64,000 nucleotides of DNA from Streptomyces sp. CCM_MD2014 (GCF_000772045.1 NZ_CP009754.1:3534001-3598000); one strand, 5' to 3'; positions 30,798 through 40,926 are shown, numbered from the stretch's first letter. Notes: a model not told the origin generated them from the letters alone. Numbers and translations: made by a program.

Positions 30798-31202
30798 TCA
30801 GACGCGACGACGCTTCGGCGGACGGCAGCCGTTGTGCGGGGTGGGCGTGACGTCCTGGATGGAGCCGACCTCGAGGCCGGTCGCCTGCAGGGAGCGGATG
30901 GCGGTCTCACGACCGGAACCCGGGCCCTTGACGAAGACGTCGACCTTGCGCATGCCGTGCTCCTGCGCGCGACGGGCGGCCGACTCGGCGGCCATCTGCG
31001 CGGCGAACGGCGTGGACTTCCGGGAGCCCTTGAAGCCGACGTGGCCGGCGGAGGCCCAGGAGATCACGTTGCCGGTCGGGTCCGTGATGGACACGATCGT
31101 GTTGTTGAACGTGCTCTTGATGTGCGCGTGGCCGTGAGCGACGTTCTTCTTTTCCTTGCGGCGCACCTTCTTGGTCGCGCCCTGACGTCCCTTGGGGGGC
31201 AT
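30798..31202 (-). CDS. rpsK: 30S ribosomal protein S11
   Basis: A 134-residue S11 of the small-subunit platform. After a basic start ([20 protein letters not shown]) it shows [30 protein letters not shown] (key part [11 protein letters not shown]) and the conserved end [18 protein letters not shown]. It lies between rpsM and rpoA in the alpha operon, with a 66-nt gap after rpsM and a 123-nt gap before rpoA. Confidence 0.98.
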   Translation of the reverse strand: MPPKGRQGATKKVRRKEKKNVAHGHAHIKSTFNNTIVSITDPTGNVISWASAGHVGFKGSRKSTPFAAQMAAESAARRAQEHGMRKVDVFVKGPGSGRETAIRSLQATGLEVGSIQDVTPTPHNGCRPPKRRRV

Positions 31203-31268
31203 GTCGTTCTCCTACGGGAGGTGGTCGGTCCTACAGCGAAGACCGCTGGACGGCGAGTCCGCTGCGGA

Positions 31269-31649
31269 CTACTTCTTGCCCGGCTTCTTCTTGCCGGCGA
31301 TGGCGCGACGCGGGCCCTTGCGGGTGCGGGCGTTCGTGCTGGTGCGCTGACCGCGGACGGGCAGACCGCGACGGTGACGGAGACCCTGGTAGGTACCGAT
31401 CTCGACCTTGCGGCGGATGTCGGCCTGGATCTCGCGACGGAGGTCACCCTCGGTCTTGATGTTGTTGTCGACGTACTCGCGGATCGCGACGAGCTGCTCC
31501 TCGGAGAGGTCCCGGACACGGGTGTTCGGGTCCACGCCGGTGGCGGCGAGCGTCTGCTGCGAGAGGGTCCGGCCGATGCCGAACACGTAGGTGAGGGCGA
31601 TCTCCACGCGCTTTTCGCGCGGGATGTCAACACCGGAAACGCGTGCCAT
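31269..31649 (-). CDS. rpsM: 30S ribosomal protein S13
   Basis: A 126-residue S13 of the 30S head. It begins [20 protein letters not shown], has the helix-two-turn-helix YGIG-like [12 protein letters not shown], the [20 protein letters not shown] block, and a very basic tail ([17 protein letters not shown]). It is third in infA-rpmJ-rpsM-rpsK-rpoA and is preceded by a 188-nt gap after rpmJ. Confidence 0.98.
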   Translation of the reverse strand: MARVSGVDIPREKRVEIALTYVFGIGRTLSQQTLAATGVDPNTRVRDLSEEQLVAIREYVDNNIKTEGDLRREIQADIRRKVEIGTYQGLRHRRGLPVRGQRTSTNARTRKGPRRAIAGKKKPGKK

Positions 31650-31837
31650 TCAATGGCTCCAGTTGATTGTCGGAGGTCTTCCACAGAACCGGATCCCAGC
31701 CGCCGTATGAGGTACGAACCGGGTCCCCGGCCTCCGAACCGGGGGTGTCGGGCGATCACTCGCCCGGGTCCTGCGTATGAACATGTTCAGCTCGCGTCGC
31801 GCGAAGTCATGCGAATCGCGGAGGGAACGGTCAGGCG

Positions 31838-31951
31838 TCAGCCCTGGCGCTGCTTGTGGCGCGGGTTGTCGCAGATGACCATGACCCGACCGTGACGGCG
31901 GATCACCCTGCACTTGTCGCAGATCTTCTTGACGCTCGGCTTGACCTTCAT
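31838..31951 (-). CDS. rpmJ: 50S ribosomal protein L36
   Basis: A 37-residue L36. It is the zinc-binding (C+) type: Cys11, Cys14, Cys27 and His32 form the ligand set in [20 protein letters not shown] and [10 protein letters not shown]. In Streptomyces genomes zinc-free paralogues are often present elsewhere under Zur control; none is in this window. It lies between infA and rpsM. Confidence 0.97.
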   Translation of the reverse strand: MKVKPSVKKICDKCRVIRRHGRVMVICDNPRHKQRQG

Positions 31952-32019
31952 GGGTGTGAGGTTCTCCGGGTCAGTTGCCGGCGGAACCGCGCGCGGGGCA
32001 CGCGGGACGTGGGCAAGAT

Positions 32020-32241
32020 CTACTTGTACCGGTAGACGATCCGGCCACGCGTCAGGTCGTACGGAGACAGCTCCACCACGACCCGGTCGTCAGGGAGGAT
32101 GCGGATGTAGTGCATGCGCATCTTGCCGCTGATGTGTGCCAGGACCTGGTGGCCGTTCTGGAGCTCCACCTTGAACATGGCGTTCGGAAGAGACTCGACG
32201 ACAGTGCCTTCGATCTCGATGGCACCTTGCTTCTTGGCCAC
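32020..32241 (-). CDS. infA: translation initiation factor IF-1
   Basis: A 73-residue OB-fold protein that binds the 30S A site during initiation. Nearly invariant sequence: [20 protein letters not shown], then [20 protein letters not shown] and [20 protein letters not shown] (given in parts). GTG start with GAAGGG about 7 nt upstream. It is the first gene of the alpha operon; the 158-nt gap from map (stop at 32400) probably contains its promoter. Confidence 0.98.
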   Translation of the reverse strand: MAKKQGAIEIEGTVVESLPNAMFKVELQNGHQVLAHISGKMRMHYIRILPDDRVVVELSPYDLTRGRIVYRYK

Positions 32242-32399
32242 GCTTCGCCCTTCGAATCGACTACCTTGATCGGCTCCTGCGGGCCGTGCATCCCCGGGGC
32301 GAACCACCAGGCATGCGGGCACACGTGAGCCGACGAGTCAGTCTACGTCAGCGGACCCGGAAAGGCGAAACGAGGAAGTCTGCCCCGGATGCGAGATCG

Positions 32400-33236
32400 T
32401 TATGCAAGGGGGTCCGGGGCCGCCGTGATCCCCAGCTCCGCCAGCTTGGCCTTGCCACCGTCCGGGGCCGTCAGTACCAGGGGGCCCTGCTCCGTCAGGG
32501 CCACCGAGTGCTCCCAGTGGGAGGACCAGGTGCCGTCCGTCGTGATGACGGTCCAGTCGTCGGAGAGCACCTCGGTGCGGGGGGTGCCGAGGGAGACCAT
32601 CGGCTCGATGGCGAGGCAGAAGCCGGGGACGAGCTTCGGGCCCTTGCCGCGCTTGCGGTCCACGTAGTTCAGCAGGTGCGGGTCCATGTGCATCTCGGTG
32701 CCGATGCCGTGGCCGCCGTAGTCCTCGATGATCCCGTACTTGCCGCCGCCGGGCTTGGGCTGGCGGCGGATGTAGGTCTCGATGGCGCGGGAGACGTCCA
32801 CCAGGCGGTTGCCCTGCTTCATGGCCGCGATGCCGGCCCACATGGACTCCTCGGTCACCCGGGAGAGCTCGATCAGCTCCGGGGAGTGACCGGAGCCGAC
32901 GAAGGCCGTGTACGCGGCGTCGCCGTGCCAGCCGTCGATGATCGCGCCGCAGTCGATGGAGATGACGTCGCCGTCCTTGAGGACCACGTCGTCGGACGGG
33001 ATGCCGTGGACGACGACCTCGTTCACCGAGGTGCAGATGGTGGCGGGGAAGCCGCCGTACCCGAGGAAGTTCGGCTTGGCGTCGTGCTCCGCGAGGACCT
33101 TGCGGGCGACCTGGTCCAGGTCCCTCGTCGTCGCACCGGGTACGGCGGCCTCGCGGGTGGCCGCGTGGATGGCGGCGACGACCAGCCCCGCCTCGCGCAT
33201 CTTGGCGATCTGCTCGGGGTTCTTGATCTGCACCAT
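32400..33236 (-). CDS. map: type I methionine aminopeptidase
   Basis: Removes the initiator Met from nascent proteins. 278 residues. The five metal ligands of the pita-bread fold are visible: Asp in DVISIDCGAI, Asp in GWHGDAAYTAFVG, His in GGHGIGTEMHMDP, Glu in CLAIEPMVSLG and Glu in SHWEHSVALTEQGPLVLT. The ATG at 33236 (VQIKNPEQIAKM) is the conserved start; the longer frame upstream is not conserved. It follows adk after 130 nt, the usual secY-adk-map order. Confidence 0.97.
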   Translation of the reverse strand: MVQIKNPEQIAKMREAGLVVAAIHAATREAAVPGATTRDLDQVARKVLAEHDAKPNFLGYGGFPATICTSVNEVVVHGIPSDDVVLKDGDVISIDCGAIIDGWHGDAAYTAFVGSGHSPELIELSRVTEESMWAGIAAMKQGNRLVDVSRAIETYIRRQPKPGGGKYGIIEDYGGHGIGTEMHMDPHLLNYVDRKRGKGPKLVPGFCLAIEPMVSLGTPRTEVLSDDWTVITTDGTWSSHWEHSVALTEQGPLVLTAPDGGKAKLAELGITAAPDPLA

Positions 33237-33366
33237 GGGGGCTGCGGCCTTTCTGGACCGGAGGGTCTGGGGAACGCTTCCAACGATACGGGGCGGGGGC
33301 CACCCCCACCGCACAGCACAGCCGCGGGCCCCGGACGGGGACCGCGGCTGCAGCCGGAGTCGAGAA

Positions 33367-34020
33367 CTACTGGTCGCGCTTGAGCGCCTCCAGCGCGCGG
33401 CGGGTGACCTCGTCCACGGGACCCGTCGCCGCGATGGTGGCGACCAGGCCCTGCGACTTGTAGTAGTCGATGATCGGCTCGGTCTGCGTGTGGTAGACCT
33501 CCAGCCGCTTGCGGACCGTCTCCTCGGAGTCGTCGTCCCGCTGGTACAGCTCGCCGCCGCAGACGTCGCAGACGCCTTCCTTCTTCGGCGGGGTGTACGT
33601 CACGTGGAAGACGTGGGCCGAGTCGTTGCGGCAGACGCGCCGGCCGGCGATCCGCTTGACGACCTCGTCCTCCGGGGCCTCCAGGTCCAGCACCGCGTCG
33701 AGCTTCATGTCCTCGGTCTCGAGCAGCTCGTCCAGTGCCTCGGCCTGGGAGACGTTGCGCGGGAAACCGTCCAGCAGGAAGCCGCCCTCGGCGTCGGGCT
33801 GCTCCATGCGGTCCTTCGCCATGGCGATGGTGACCTCGTCCGGGACGAGATTGCCGGCGTCCATGTAGGACTTCGCGAGCTTGCCCAGTTCGGTCTGCTG
33901 GCTGATGTTCGCGCGGAACAGGTCGCCCGTGGAGATGTGCGGGATCTGCAGCGTCTCGGCAAGGCGGGTGGCCTGCGTTCCCTTTCCGGCACCCGGAGGC
34001 CCGACGAGGACGATTCGCAT
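33367..34020 (-). CDS. adk: adenylate kinase
   Basis: Interconverts ATP + AMP and 2 ADP. 217 residues with the P-loop GPPGAGKGTQA, the AMP-site DGFPRN and a long LID (about 125-165). The LID bears three cysteines (RRVCRNDS, GVCDVCGGELYQRDDD), consistent with a zinc-stabilised LID of the Gram-positive type with a non-Cys fourth ligand. Its ATG overlaps the secY stop by one base (TGATG), so translation is coupled. Confidence 0.97.
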   Translation of the reverse strand: MRIVLVGPPGAGKGTQATRLAETLQIPHISTGDLFRANISQQTELGKLAKSYMDAGNLVPDEVTIAMAKDRMEQPDAEGGFLLDGFPRNVSQAEALDELLETEDMKLDAVLDLEAPEDEVVKRIAGRRVCRNDSAHVFHVTYTPPKKEGVCDVCGGELYQRDDDSEETVRKRLEVYHTQTEPIIDYYKSQGLVATIAATGPVDEVTRRALEALKRDQ

Positions 34021-35333
34021 CAGCGGAGGAACCCTTCGTAATTGCGCTGCTGGAGCTGGCTCTCAATCTGCTTCACCGTCTCGAGACCGACACCCACGAT
34101 GATCAGGATGCTGGTGCCGCCGAACGGGAAGTTCTGGTTTGCCCCGAAACCAGCCAACGCCATTGTCGGGACGAGAGCGATCAGACCCAAGTACAGCGAA
34201 CCCGGCCAGGTGATCCGGTTGAGTACGTAGCTCAGATACTCAGCGGTCGGTCGGCCAGCCCGGATGCCCGGGATGAAGCCACCATACTTCTTCATGTTGT
34301 CCGCGACTTCCTCGGGGTTGAACGAGATGGCCACGTAGAAGAAGGCGAAGAAGACGATCAGGAAGAAGTACAGGATGATGTGCGGCGTCGCCGCGGTGTC
34401 CGCGAGGTTCTTCTGGATCCAGACGGCCCAGCCCGAGGTCGAGCCGGAGAACTGGACGATCAGCGCCGGGATGTAGAGCAGCGACGAGGCGAAGATGACG
34501 GGGATGACGCCCGCCTGGTTCACCTTGAGCGGGATGTACGTCGAGGTACCGCCGTAGGAGCGGCGGCCGATCATGCGCTTCGCGTACTGCACCGGGATGC
34601 GGCGCTGGGCCTGCTCCACGAAGACGACCAGGCCGACCATGACGAAGCCGACCAGCATGACGGTGCCGAACTCGATCCAGCCGCCCGCGAGGTCACCCGA
34701 GGTCTTGATGGCCCACAGGGCCGAGGGGAAGGTCGCGGCGATCGAGATGAACATCAGGATCGACATGCCGTTGCCGATGCCGCGGTCGGTGATCAGCTCG
34801 CCGAGCCACATGACGACGGCCGTACCGGCGGTCATGCAGATCACCATGACGATGGTGGTGAAGATCGCCTGGTCGGGAACGATCTGGCCGGCGACGGTGC
34901 AGCCGGAGAACAGCGCGCCGCTGCGGGCGGTCGCCACCAGGCCGGTGCCCTGGAGGATGGCGAGCGCGACGGTCAGGTAGCGGGTGTACTGCGTGATCTT
35001 CGCCGTGCCGGCCTGGCCCTCCTTCTTGAGGGCTTCGAGGCGCGGGATCACGACGGTCAGCAGCTGAAGAATGATGCTCGCCGTGATGTACGGCATGATG
35101 CCGAGCGCGAAGACCGTGATCTGCAGCAGGGCGCCACCGCTGAACATGTTGACCAGGCCGAAGAGGCCCTGGTTGCCGGACGCCTGGTCCACACACTCCT
35201 GGACGTTCTTGTAGTCGACGCCTGGAATGGGGATGTGGGTACCGAGCCGGTACACCACGATGATGCCGAGCGTGAAGAACAGCTTCTTGCGCAGGTCGGG
35301 CGTCTTGAACGCCCGGGCGAACGCGGTGAGCAC
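34020..35333 (-). CDS. secY: preprotein translocase subunit SecY
   Basis: Channel subunit of the general secretion pathway. 437 residues, ten membrane segments. It starts MLTAFARAFKTPDLRKKLFF, has the plug-region GLFGLVNMFSGGALLQITVFALGIMPYITASII (key part GIMPYITASII) and the cytosolic loops with KRMIGRRSYGG and NPEEVADNMKKYGGFIPGIR (key parts). It is separated from rplO by 256 nt with a strong hairpin, so it probably heads its own secY-adk-map unit. Confidence 0.98.
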   Translation of the reverse strand: MLTAFARAFKTPDLRKKLFFTLGIIVVYRLGTHIPIPGVDYKNVQECVDQASGNQGLFGLVNMFSGGALLQITVFALGIMPYITASIILQLLTVVIPRLEALKKEGQAGTAKITQYTRYLTVALAILQGTGLVATARSGALFSGCTVAGQIVPDQAIFTTIVMVICMTAGTAVVMWLGELITDRGIGNGMSILMFISIAATFPSALWAIKTSGDLAGGWIEFGTVMLVGFVMVGLVVFVEQAQRRIPVQYAKRMIGRRSYGGTSTYIPLKVNQAGVIPVIFASSLLYIPALIVQFSGSTSGWAVWIQKNLADTAATPHIILYFFLIVFFAFFYVAISFNPEEVADNMKKYGGFIPGIRAGRPTAEYLSYVLNRITWPGSLYLGLIALVPTMALAGFGANQNFPFGGTSILIIVGVGLETVKQIESQLQQRNYEGFLR

Positions 35334-35517
35334 GGTGCCTCCTGCGACCCCCGCGCTACTGCGTCAAGGGTGACGGTCTTGAGGTTCGACTGACGACTGA
35401 TAAGTGGACGGCTAAGTGGGTAACGCTGAACCGCCGCCCAGAGTGCCTCATGTGAGGCACCCGTGAAAGAGGGCAGCGCAGGCCACCTTACCGGCGGGAC
35501 CTATGCCCTTGGAACGA

Positions 35518-35557
35518 CCAACCGGGGATACCCCTTTTGTGGGGCATCCCCGGTCGG
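35518..35557 (-). terminator. stem-loop at the end of the spc operon
   Basis: Arms CCAACCGGGGATACCCC and GGGGCATCCCCGGTCGG, 17 nt with two mismatches, around TTTTGT. It starts 33 nt after the rplO stop. The remaining 184 nt up to secY have no gene and probably contain a secY promoter. Confidence 0.75.
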
Positions 35558-35589
35558 GATCGCTCAAGTCATCGAGACGCCTGATGGGT

Positions 35590-36045
35590 TCAGACGAGCT
35601 CGGTGACGGTACCGCCCGCGGCGGTGATCTTCTCCTTGGCGGAGCCGGAGACGGCGTCGACCGTCACCTGCAGCGCCACGGAGACCTCGCCCTGGCCGAG
35701 GACCTTGACGAGGCTGTTCTTGCGAACGGCACCCTTGGCCACCAGGCCCTCGACGGTGACCTCGCCACCCTCGGGGTACAGCGCGGCCAGCTTGTCGAGG
35801 TTCACGACCTGGAACTCGGTCTTGAACGGGTTCTTGAAGCCCTTCAGCTTCGGAAGGCGCATGTGGAGGGGCATCTGGCCACCCTCGAAGCGCTCCGGAA
35901 CCTGGTAACGGGCCTTCGTGCCCTTCGTACCACGACCGGCCGTCTTACCCTTCGACGCCTCACCACGACCGACACGGGTCTTGGCGGTCTTGGCGCCGGG
36001 GGCCGGACGGAGGTTGTGGATCTTGAGCGGGTTCTGCTCCGCCAT
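35590..36045 (-). CDS. rplO: 50S ribosomal protein L15
   Basis: A 151-residue L15. It shows [36 protein letters not shown] in the basic extended N-terminus (key part [16 protein letters not shown]), [18 protein letters not shown], and the C-terminal globular domain ending [15 protein letters not shown]. It is the last gene of the spc operon, 2 nt after rpmD and followed by a terminator-like stem-loop. Confidence 0.98.
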   Translation of the reverse strand: MAEQNPLKIHNLRPAPGAKTAKTRVGRGEASKGKTAGRGTKGTKARYQVPERFEGGQMPLHMRLPKLKGFKNPFKTEFQVVNLDKLAALYPEGGEVTVEGLVAKGAVRKNSLVKVLGQGEVSVALQVTVDAVSGSAKEKITAAGGTVTELV

Positions 36046-36047
36046 GA

Positions 36048-36230
36048 TCAGTCGACCTCCTCGACCGTCACGAGGTGGCGGACGGTGTGCACCATGCCGC
36101 GGAACTCGGGGCGGTCCTCCTTGACGACCTGCGTGTTGATCCCCTTGAGACCAAGGGAGCGCAGGGTGTCACGGTGGTTCTGCTTGCTGCCGATGTAGGA
36201 CTTGACCTGCGTAATCTTGAGCTGCGCCAT
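36048..36230 (-). CDS. rpmD: 50S ribosomal protein L30
   Basis: A 60-residue L30: [20 protein letters not shown] then [20 protein letters not shown] and [13 protein letters not shown]. The ATG at 36230 lies 2 nt after the rpsE stop and the gene ends 2 nt before rplO, so the three genes are tightly coupled. An upstream in-frame extension overlaps rpsE and is a shadow. Confidence 0.98.
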   Translation of the reverse strand: MAQLKITQVKSYIGSKQNHRDTLRSLGLKGINTQVVKEDRPEFRGMVHTVRHLVTVEEVD

Positions 36231-36232
36231 GA

Positions 36233-36838
36233 TTACGCACCCGCCCCGGCACGCGCACGGAGAAGAGCCGCGGGAGCGACGTCCTCGAGCGGCAGACCGC
36301 GGCGGGCCGCGATCTCCTCGGGACGCTGCAGGCCCTTGAGGGCCTCCACGGTCGCGTGCACGATGTTGATCTGGTTGTCGGAGCCGAGCGACTTCGACAG
36401 CACGTCGTGGATACCGGCGCACTCGAGCACGGCGCGCACCGGACCACCGGCGATAACACCGGTACCGGGGGACGCGGGCTTGAGCAGCACGACGCCGGCA
36501 GCCTTCTCACCCTGGATGGGGTGCGGGATGGTGCCCTGGATGCGGGGGACCTTGAAGAAGTGCTTCTTGGCCTCCTCAACGCCCTTGGCGATGGCGGCCG
36601 GCACCTCCTTGGCCTTGCCGTATCCGACACCCACGGTGCCGTCACCGTCGCCCACCACGACCAGCGCGGTGAAGCTGAAGCGACGACCACCCTTCACAAC
36701 CTTGGCGACGCGGTTGATCGCGACGACGCGCTCAACGTAAGCGGTCTTCTCGGCGGCACCTGCGCCACCGTCACGGCCCTTCCGGTCCCGCCGCTCGCCG
36801 CCACCGGCACCGCTGCCGCGGCGCTGGGGTCCAGCCAT
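36233..36838 (-). CDS. rpsE: 30S ribosomal protein S5
   Basis: A 201-residue S5. An Arg/Gly-rich N-terminus ([20 protein letters not shown]) precedes the dsRNA-binding fold ([40 protein letters not shown]). The C-terminal half has [21 protein letters not shown]. It lies between rplR and rpmD in the spc operon. Changes in the loop near residue 60 are linked to spectinomycin resistance in other bacteria; I did not score this. Confidence 0.98.
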   Translation of the reverse strand: MAGPQRRGSGAGGGERRDRKGRDGGAGAAEKTAYVERVVAINRVAKVVKGGRRFSFTALVVVGDGDGTVGVGYGKAKEVPAAIAKGVEEAKKHFFKVPRIQGTIPHPIQGEKAAGVVLLKPASPGTGVIAGGPVRAVLECAGIHDVLSKSLGSDNQINIVHATVEALKGLQRPEEIAARRGLPLEDVAPAALLRARAGAGA

Positions 36839-36881
36839 TGGAATTACCTCTCTCTGTTTCCGCTAGCGTTACGGAACCGGC

Positions 36882-37265
36882 TCAGAACTTCAGACCGGCT
36901 TCGCGGGCGGCGTCCGCCAGGGCTGCGATGCGCCCGGCGTACTGGTTGCCACCACGGTCGAACACGACGGCCTCGACACCGGCGGCCTTGGCGCGCTCGG
37001 CGACCAGGGCGCCGACCTGCTTGGCCTGCGCGGACTTGTCGGCCTCGCCGCCGCGGATCGACGTGTCCAGGGTGGACGCCGACGCAAGGGTGTGACCCTT
37101 GATGTCGTCGATCACCTGGGCGACGATGTGGCGGTTCGAGCGGGTAACGACCAGACGGGGACGCTCCGCCGTACCCGAGAGATTCTTGCGAATCCGGATG
37201 TGGCGGCGCTTGATCGCGGCGCGCTTGTAGGCGTCGCCCTTGAGGATCTTCTGTCCGTATGCCAT
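36882..37265 (-). CDS. rplR: 50S ribosomal protein L18
   Basis: A 127-residue 5S-rRNA-binding protein. [40 protein letters not shown] and [20 protein letters not shown] followed by AAREAGLKF are family hallmarks. It starts 3 nt after the rplF stop and is followed by rpsE after 43 nt. Confidence 0.98.
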   Translation of the reverse strand: MAYGQKILKGDAYKRAAIKRRHIRIRKNLSGTAERPRLVVTRSNRHIVAQVIDDIKGHTLASASTLDTSIRGGEADKSAQAKQVGALVAERAKAAGVEAVVFDRGGNQYAGRIAALADAAREAGLKF

Positions 37266-37268
37266 GGC

Positions 37269-37808
37269 TTACTTACCCGCCTTTCCGACCTTGCGGCGGA
37301 TGACTTCGCCCTCGTACTTGACGCCCTTGGCCTTGTACGGGTCGGGCTTGCGCAGCTTGCGGATGTTGGCCGCAACCTCGCCGACCTTCTGCTTGTCGAT
37401 GCCCTCGACCGAGAAGTGGGTCGGGTTCTCCACCTTGAAGGTGATGCCCTCGGGGGCCTCGACCGTGATCGGGTGGCTGTAGCCCAGGGAGAACTCCAGG
37501 TTCGAACCCTTGGCGACAACGCGGTAACCGACACCGCTGATCTCGAGCTTCTTCACGTAACCCTGGGTCACGCCGGTGATCATGTTCGCCACCAGCGTGC
37601 GGGACAGGCCGTGCAGGGCCTTGCTCTGACGCTCGTCGTTGGGGCGGGTGACGTTCAGAACGCCGTCCTCACCCTTGGCGATGTCGATCGGCGCCACGAC
37701 GGTGTGGGTCAGCGTGCCCTTGGGGCCCTTGACCGAGACCGTACGGCCGTCGATGGTGACGTCCACGCCGGCGGGAACCGCGATGGGGAGCTTGCCGATG
37801 CGCGACAT
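37269..37808 (-). CDS. rplF: 50S ribosomal protein L6
   Basis: A 179-residue L6 with two similar alpha/beta domains. It begins [20 protein letters not shown], and the C-terminal domain carries the family signature [20 protein letters not shown] close to the end. spc-operon position after rpsH (24-nt gap). Confidence 0.98.
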   Translation of the reverse strand: MSRIGKLPIAVPAGVDVTIDGRTVSVKGPKGTLTHTVVAPIDIAKGEDGVLNVTRPNDERQSKALHGLSRTLVANMITGVTQGYVKKLEISGVGYRVVAKGSNLEFSLGYSHPITVEAPEGITFKVENPTHFSVEGIDKQKVGEVAANIRKLRKPDPYKAKGVKYEGEVIRRKVGKAGK

Positions 37809-37832
37809 AGCTGTTTCCTCCGTTCCCTTCCG

Positions 37833-38231
37833 TTACCAGACGTAGGCGAGGACTTCTCCGCCTACGCCCTTCTTGCCGGCCTGCTTGTCGGTGAGGAGCC
37901 CGTGGGACGTGGAGATGATCGCCACGCCGAGGCCGCCCAGCACCTTGGGCAGGTTGGTGGACTTCGCGTACACCCGGAGACCGGGCTTGGAGATCCGCTT
38001 GATGCCCGCGATGGAGCGCTCACGGTTCGGGCCGAACTTCAGCTCGAGGACGAGGTTCTTGCCGACCTCGGCGTCCTCGGTCTTCCAGCCCGTGATGAAG
38101 CCCTCCTGCTGGAGGATCTCCGCGATGTGAGACTTGATCTTGGACGCCGGCATCGTCACGGAGTCGTGGTACGCCGAGTTCGCGTTCCGCAGACGCGTAA
38201 GCATGTCTGCGATCGGATCAGTCATGGTCAT
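37833..38231 (-). CDS. rpsH: 30S ribosomal protein S8
   Basis: A 132-residue S8 that binds 16S helix 21 and in many bacteria represses its own operon. [20 protein letters not shown] opens the protein; the end is the invariant [20 protein letters not shown] then EVLAYVW. The start is the first ATG of MTMTDP; the second ATG two codons later is possible. A 209-nt gap separates it from rpsN. Confidence 0.98.
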   Translation of the reverse strand: MTMTDPIADMLTRLRNANSAYHDSVTMPASKIKSHIAEILQQEGFITGWKTEDAEVGKNLVLELKFGPNRERSIAGIKRISKPGLRVYAKSTNLPKVLGGLGVAIISTSHGLLTDKQAGKKGVGGEVLAYVW

Positions 38232-38440
38232 GAATTGGCCTTCGGCCTCTCTCGCCGGGGTTTCCTGGTGCGCCATCCCTCTCCCCGATCCGAGACGGGA
38301 CGGGTGCGGCGCGGTGGACCTACGGCGTAGTAAGTCGTACGGGCGGCAGACGCCCAACCCCGCAAGCCTAAGGCATGCGCGGGCGGGCTTCTGCCGACCC
38401 AGATGCTTACCGAGAGTCTGAATAACCCGGGATTACCGGA

Positions 38441-38626
38441 TTACCAGGAGCTCTTGGTCACGCCCGGCAGCTCGCCACGGTGAGCCATCTCACGAAGGCA
38501 CACGCGGCACAGGCCGAACTTGCGGTAGACGGAGTGCGGACGGCCGCAGCGCTGGCAGCGCGTGTAGCCGCGGACACCGAACTTGGGCTTACGAGCAGCC
38601 TTGGCAATCAGAGCCTTCTTCGCCAT
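38441..38626 (-). CDS. rpsZ: 30S ribosomal protein S14, zinc-binding type Z
   Basis: A 61-residue short S14 with the zinc ligands Cys24, Cys27, Cys40 and Cys43 ([20 protein letters not shown] and [14 protein letters not shown]). This is the zinc-dependent (C+) version; longer zinc-free S14 paralogues in actinobacteria are normally Zur-regulated elsewhere. It starts 5 nt after the rplE stop. Confidence 0.97.
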   Translation of the reverse strand: MAKKALIAKAARKPKFGVRGYTRCQRCGRPHSVYRKFGLCRVCLREMAHRGELPGVTKSSW

Positions 38627-38631
38627 CTCGC

Positions 38632-39189
38632 TCACGCCTCCTTGAAGGGGAAGCCGAGGTGACGGAGGAGCGCACGGCCCTCAGCGTCGTTGGTCGCCGT
38701 GGTCACCACGGTGATGTCCATACCCCGGGTGCGGTCGATCTTGTCCTGGTCGATCTCGTGGAACATGACCTGCTCGGTGAGACCGAAGGTGTAGTTGCCA
38801 CGGCCGTCGAACTGCTTGGGGGACAGGCCGCGGAAGTCGCGGATGCGCGGCAGCGCGAGCGACAGGGTGCGGTCCAGGAACTCCCACATGCGGTCGCCAC
38901 GGAGCGTGACGTGGGCACCGATCGGCTGACCCTCACGCAGCTTGAACTGCGCGATGGACTTGCGGGCCTTGGTGACGGCCGGCTTCTGACCGGTGATGGT
39001 GGTCAGGTCGCGGATCGCGCCCTCGATCAGCTTCGAGTCACGGGCGGCGTCGCCGACACCCATGTTGACCACGATCTTCACGAGGCCGGGGATCTGCATG
39101 ACGTTCTCGTAGGAGAACTCCTCACGCAGCTTGCCCGCGATCTCCTCGCGGTACTTCGTCTTCAGACGCGGAGTGGTGGTGGTAGCCAT
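38632..39189 (-). CDS. rplE: 50S ribosomal protein L5
   Basis: A 185-residue L5 that binds 5S rRNA and P-site t[43 protein letters not shown] and [20 protein letters not shown] are typical, as is the end [15 protein letters not shown]. Its ATG overlaps the rplX stop (TGATG). Confidence 0.98.
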   Translation of the reverse strand: MATTTTPRLKTKYREEIAGKLREEFSYENVMQIPGLVKIVVNMGVGDAARDSKLIEGAIRDLTTITGQKPAVTKARKSIAQFKLREGQPIGAHVTLRGDRMWEFLDRTLSLALPRIRDFRGLSPKQFDGRGNYTFGLTEQVMFHEIDQDKIDRTRGMDITVVTTATNDAEGRALLRHLGFPFKEA

Positions 39190-39512
39190 CAGATGTCCTC
39201 ACCCGTCCGCTTGGCAACGCGGATCTTGTTGCCCTCGTCGTCGAAGCGGTAACCGACGCGCGTGACGACCTTGTTGCCGTCCTTCTCCACGACCAGCTGG
39301 ACGTTGGAGACGTGGATCGGGGCCTCGGTGGTCACGATGCCGCCGGCCTGCGAACCGCGAGCGGTCGGACCGGCCTTGGTGTGCTTCTTGACCCGGTTGA
39401 CACCCTCGACCAGGACGCGGTCCTCGCGGGGGAAGGCCGCGATGACCTTGCCCTGCTTGCCCTTGTCCTTGCCGGTGATGACCTGGACCAGGTCGCCCTT
39501 CTTGATCTTCAT
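39189..39512 (-). CDS. rplX: 50S ribosomal protein L24
   Basis: A 107-residue KOW-domain protein, an assembly initiator of the 50S subunit. [20 protein letters not shown] followed by [20 protein letters not shown] is characteristic. I prefer ATG 39512, with GGAGG 10 nt upstream, over the GTG two codons earlier, which overlaps the rplN end and has only 4 nt spacing. Confidence 0.97.
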   Translation of the reverse strand: MKIKKGDLVQVITGKDKGKQGKVIAAFPREDRVLVEGVNRVKKHTKAGPTARGSQAGGIVTTEAPIHVSNVQLVVEKDGNKVVTRVGYRFDDEGNKIRVAKRTGEDI

Positions 39513-39514
39513 GC

Positions 39515-39883
39515 TCACAGCACCTCCGGCGCGAGGGAGATGATCTTCATGAACTTCTTCTCGCGCAGCTCACGGCCGACCGGGCCGAAGATACGGGTGC
39601 CGCGAGGGTCGCCGTCGTTCTTCAGAATGACGGCGGCGTTCTCGTCGAAGCGGATGTACGAGCCGTCCGGACGGCGGCGCTCCTTGACGGTGCGAACGAT
39701 GACCGCCTTGACGACGTCACCCTTCTTCACGTTGCCACCGGGGATCGCGTCCTTGACGGTGGCGACGATGACGTCACCGATACCCGCGTAGCGGCGACCG
39801 GAGCCACCGAGCACACGGATGGTGAGGATTTCCTTCGCACCCGTGTTGTCGGCGACGCGCAGTCGCGACTCCTGCTGGATCAC
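39515..39883 (-). CDS. rplN: 50S ribosomal protein L14
   Basis: A 122-residue L14: [40 protein letters not shown] and [20 protein letters not shown], ending [15 protein letters not shown]. It sits at the subunit interface. It is preceded by rpsQ after a 107-nt gap and followed at once by rplX. Confidence 0.98.
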   Translation of the reverse strand: MIQQESRLRVADNTGAKEILTIRVLGGSGRRYAGIGDVIVATVKDAIPGGNVKKGDVVKAVIVRTVKERRRPDGSYIRFDENAAVILKNDGDPRGTRIFGPVGRELREKKFMKIISLAPEVL

Positions 39884-39990
39884 GTCTATCTCCTGAATGT
39901 CTGCCGGTTCCCCGGGAGCCGATCACCTGGGTGAGCGGCTCCCGGAGCCTGGCGGAACTGTCCTGTGGGGAATGCCCCGCAGGAGATCTC

Positions 39991-40278
39991 TTACTTGGCC
40001 TTCTCGAGGATCTCGACGACGCGCCAGCGCTTCGTCGCGGACAGCGGCCGGGTCTCCATGAGGAGGACGCGGTCGCCGACGCCCGCGGCGTTCTGCTCGT
40101 CGTGCGCCTTCAGCTTCTCGGTACGGCGGATGACCTTGCCGTACAGCGCGTGCTTGACGCGGTCCTCGACGGCGACGACGACGGTCTTGTCCATCTTGTC
40201 GCTGACGACCAGACCCTCACGGGTCTTGCGGAAGCCGCGGGCGGCCTTCGTCTCTTCAGTCACGTTGCTCTCGCTCAT
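39991..40278 (-). CDS. rpsQ: 30S ribosomal protein S17
   Basis: A 95-residue OB-fold protein: [40 protein letters not shown] and [20 protein letters not shown]. Its ATG overlaps the rpmC stop (TGATG). Last gene of the S10 operon block in classical operon division. Confidence 0.98.
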   Translation of the reverse strand: MSESNVTEETKAARGFRKTREGLVVSDKMDKTVVVAVEDRVKHALYGKVIRRTEKLKAHDEQNAAGVGDRVLLMETRPLSATKRWRVVEILEKAK

Positions 40279-40502
40279 CAGGCGTTCTCCACCGTCTCGA
40301 TGCCGAGCTCACGCTCACGCATGAGGGTGTAGATCCGGGCGATGTCCTTGCGGACCGCCTTGAGACGGCCATGGTTCTCGAGCTGACCCGTGGCCGCCTG
40401 GAAGCGGAGGTTGAACAGCTCTTCCTTGGCCTCGCGGAGCTTCGCCAGAAGCTCCTCGTTGCCCAGCTCGCGCAGCTCGGACGCCTTGGTACCGGCCGAC
40501 AT
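40278..40502 (-). CDS. rpmC: 50S ribosomal protein L29
   Basis: A 74-residue two-helix protein beside the exit tunnel: [40 protein letters not shown] and [20 protein letters not shown] 40502 overlaps the rplP stop (TGATG); a GTG one codon earlier is possible. Confidence 0.98.
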   Translation of the reverse strand: MSAGTKASELRELGNEELLAKLREAKEELFNLRFQAATGQLENHGRLKAVRKDIARIYTLMRERELGIETVENA

Positions 40503-40921
40503 CACGCTTCACCTGCCTCGCGCTTGACGATCCGGCACTTCATCGGCAGCTTGTGGGCCGCACGGGTCAGCGCCTCACGGGCGATCTTCTCGTTGGGGTA
40601 GGACAGCTCGAACATGACCCGACCCGGGTGCACGTTCGCGATCCACCACTCCGGAGAACCCTTACCGGAACCCATGCGGGTCTCGGCCGGCTTCTTCGTG
40701 AGCGGGCGGTCCGGGTAGATGTTGATCCAGACCTTGCCGCCACGCTTGATGTGGCGGGTCATCGCGATACGGGCCGCCTCGATCTGGCGGTTGGTCACGT
40801 ACGCCGGCGTGAGGGCCTGGATGCCGTACTCGCCGAACGCAACCTGCGTACCGCCCTTGGCCATACCACGGCGCTTGGGGTGGTGCTGCTTGCGGTGCTT
40901 GACCCTACGGGGGATCAGCAT
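40502..40921 (-). CDS. rplP: 50S ribosomal protein L16
   Basis: A 139-residue L16: [40 protein letters not shown] and [20 protein letters not shown] with a typical C-terminal helix. It contacts A-site tRNA. It lies 5 nt after rpsC and is translationally coupled to rpmC. Confidence 0.98.
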   Translation of the reverse strand: MLIPRRVKHRKQHHPKRRGMAKGGTQVAFGEYGIQALTPAYVTNRQIEAARIAMTRHIKRGGKVWINIYPDRPLTKKPAETRMGSGKGSPEWWIANVHPGRVMFELSYPNEKIAREALTRAAHKLPMKCRIVKREAGEA

Positions 40922-40926
40922 GACGG

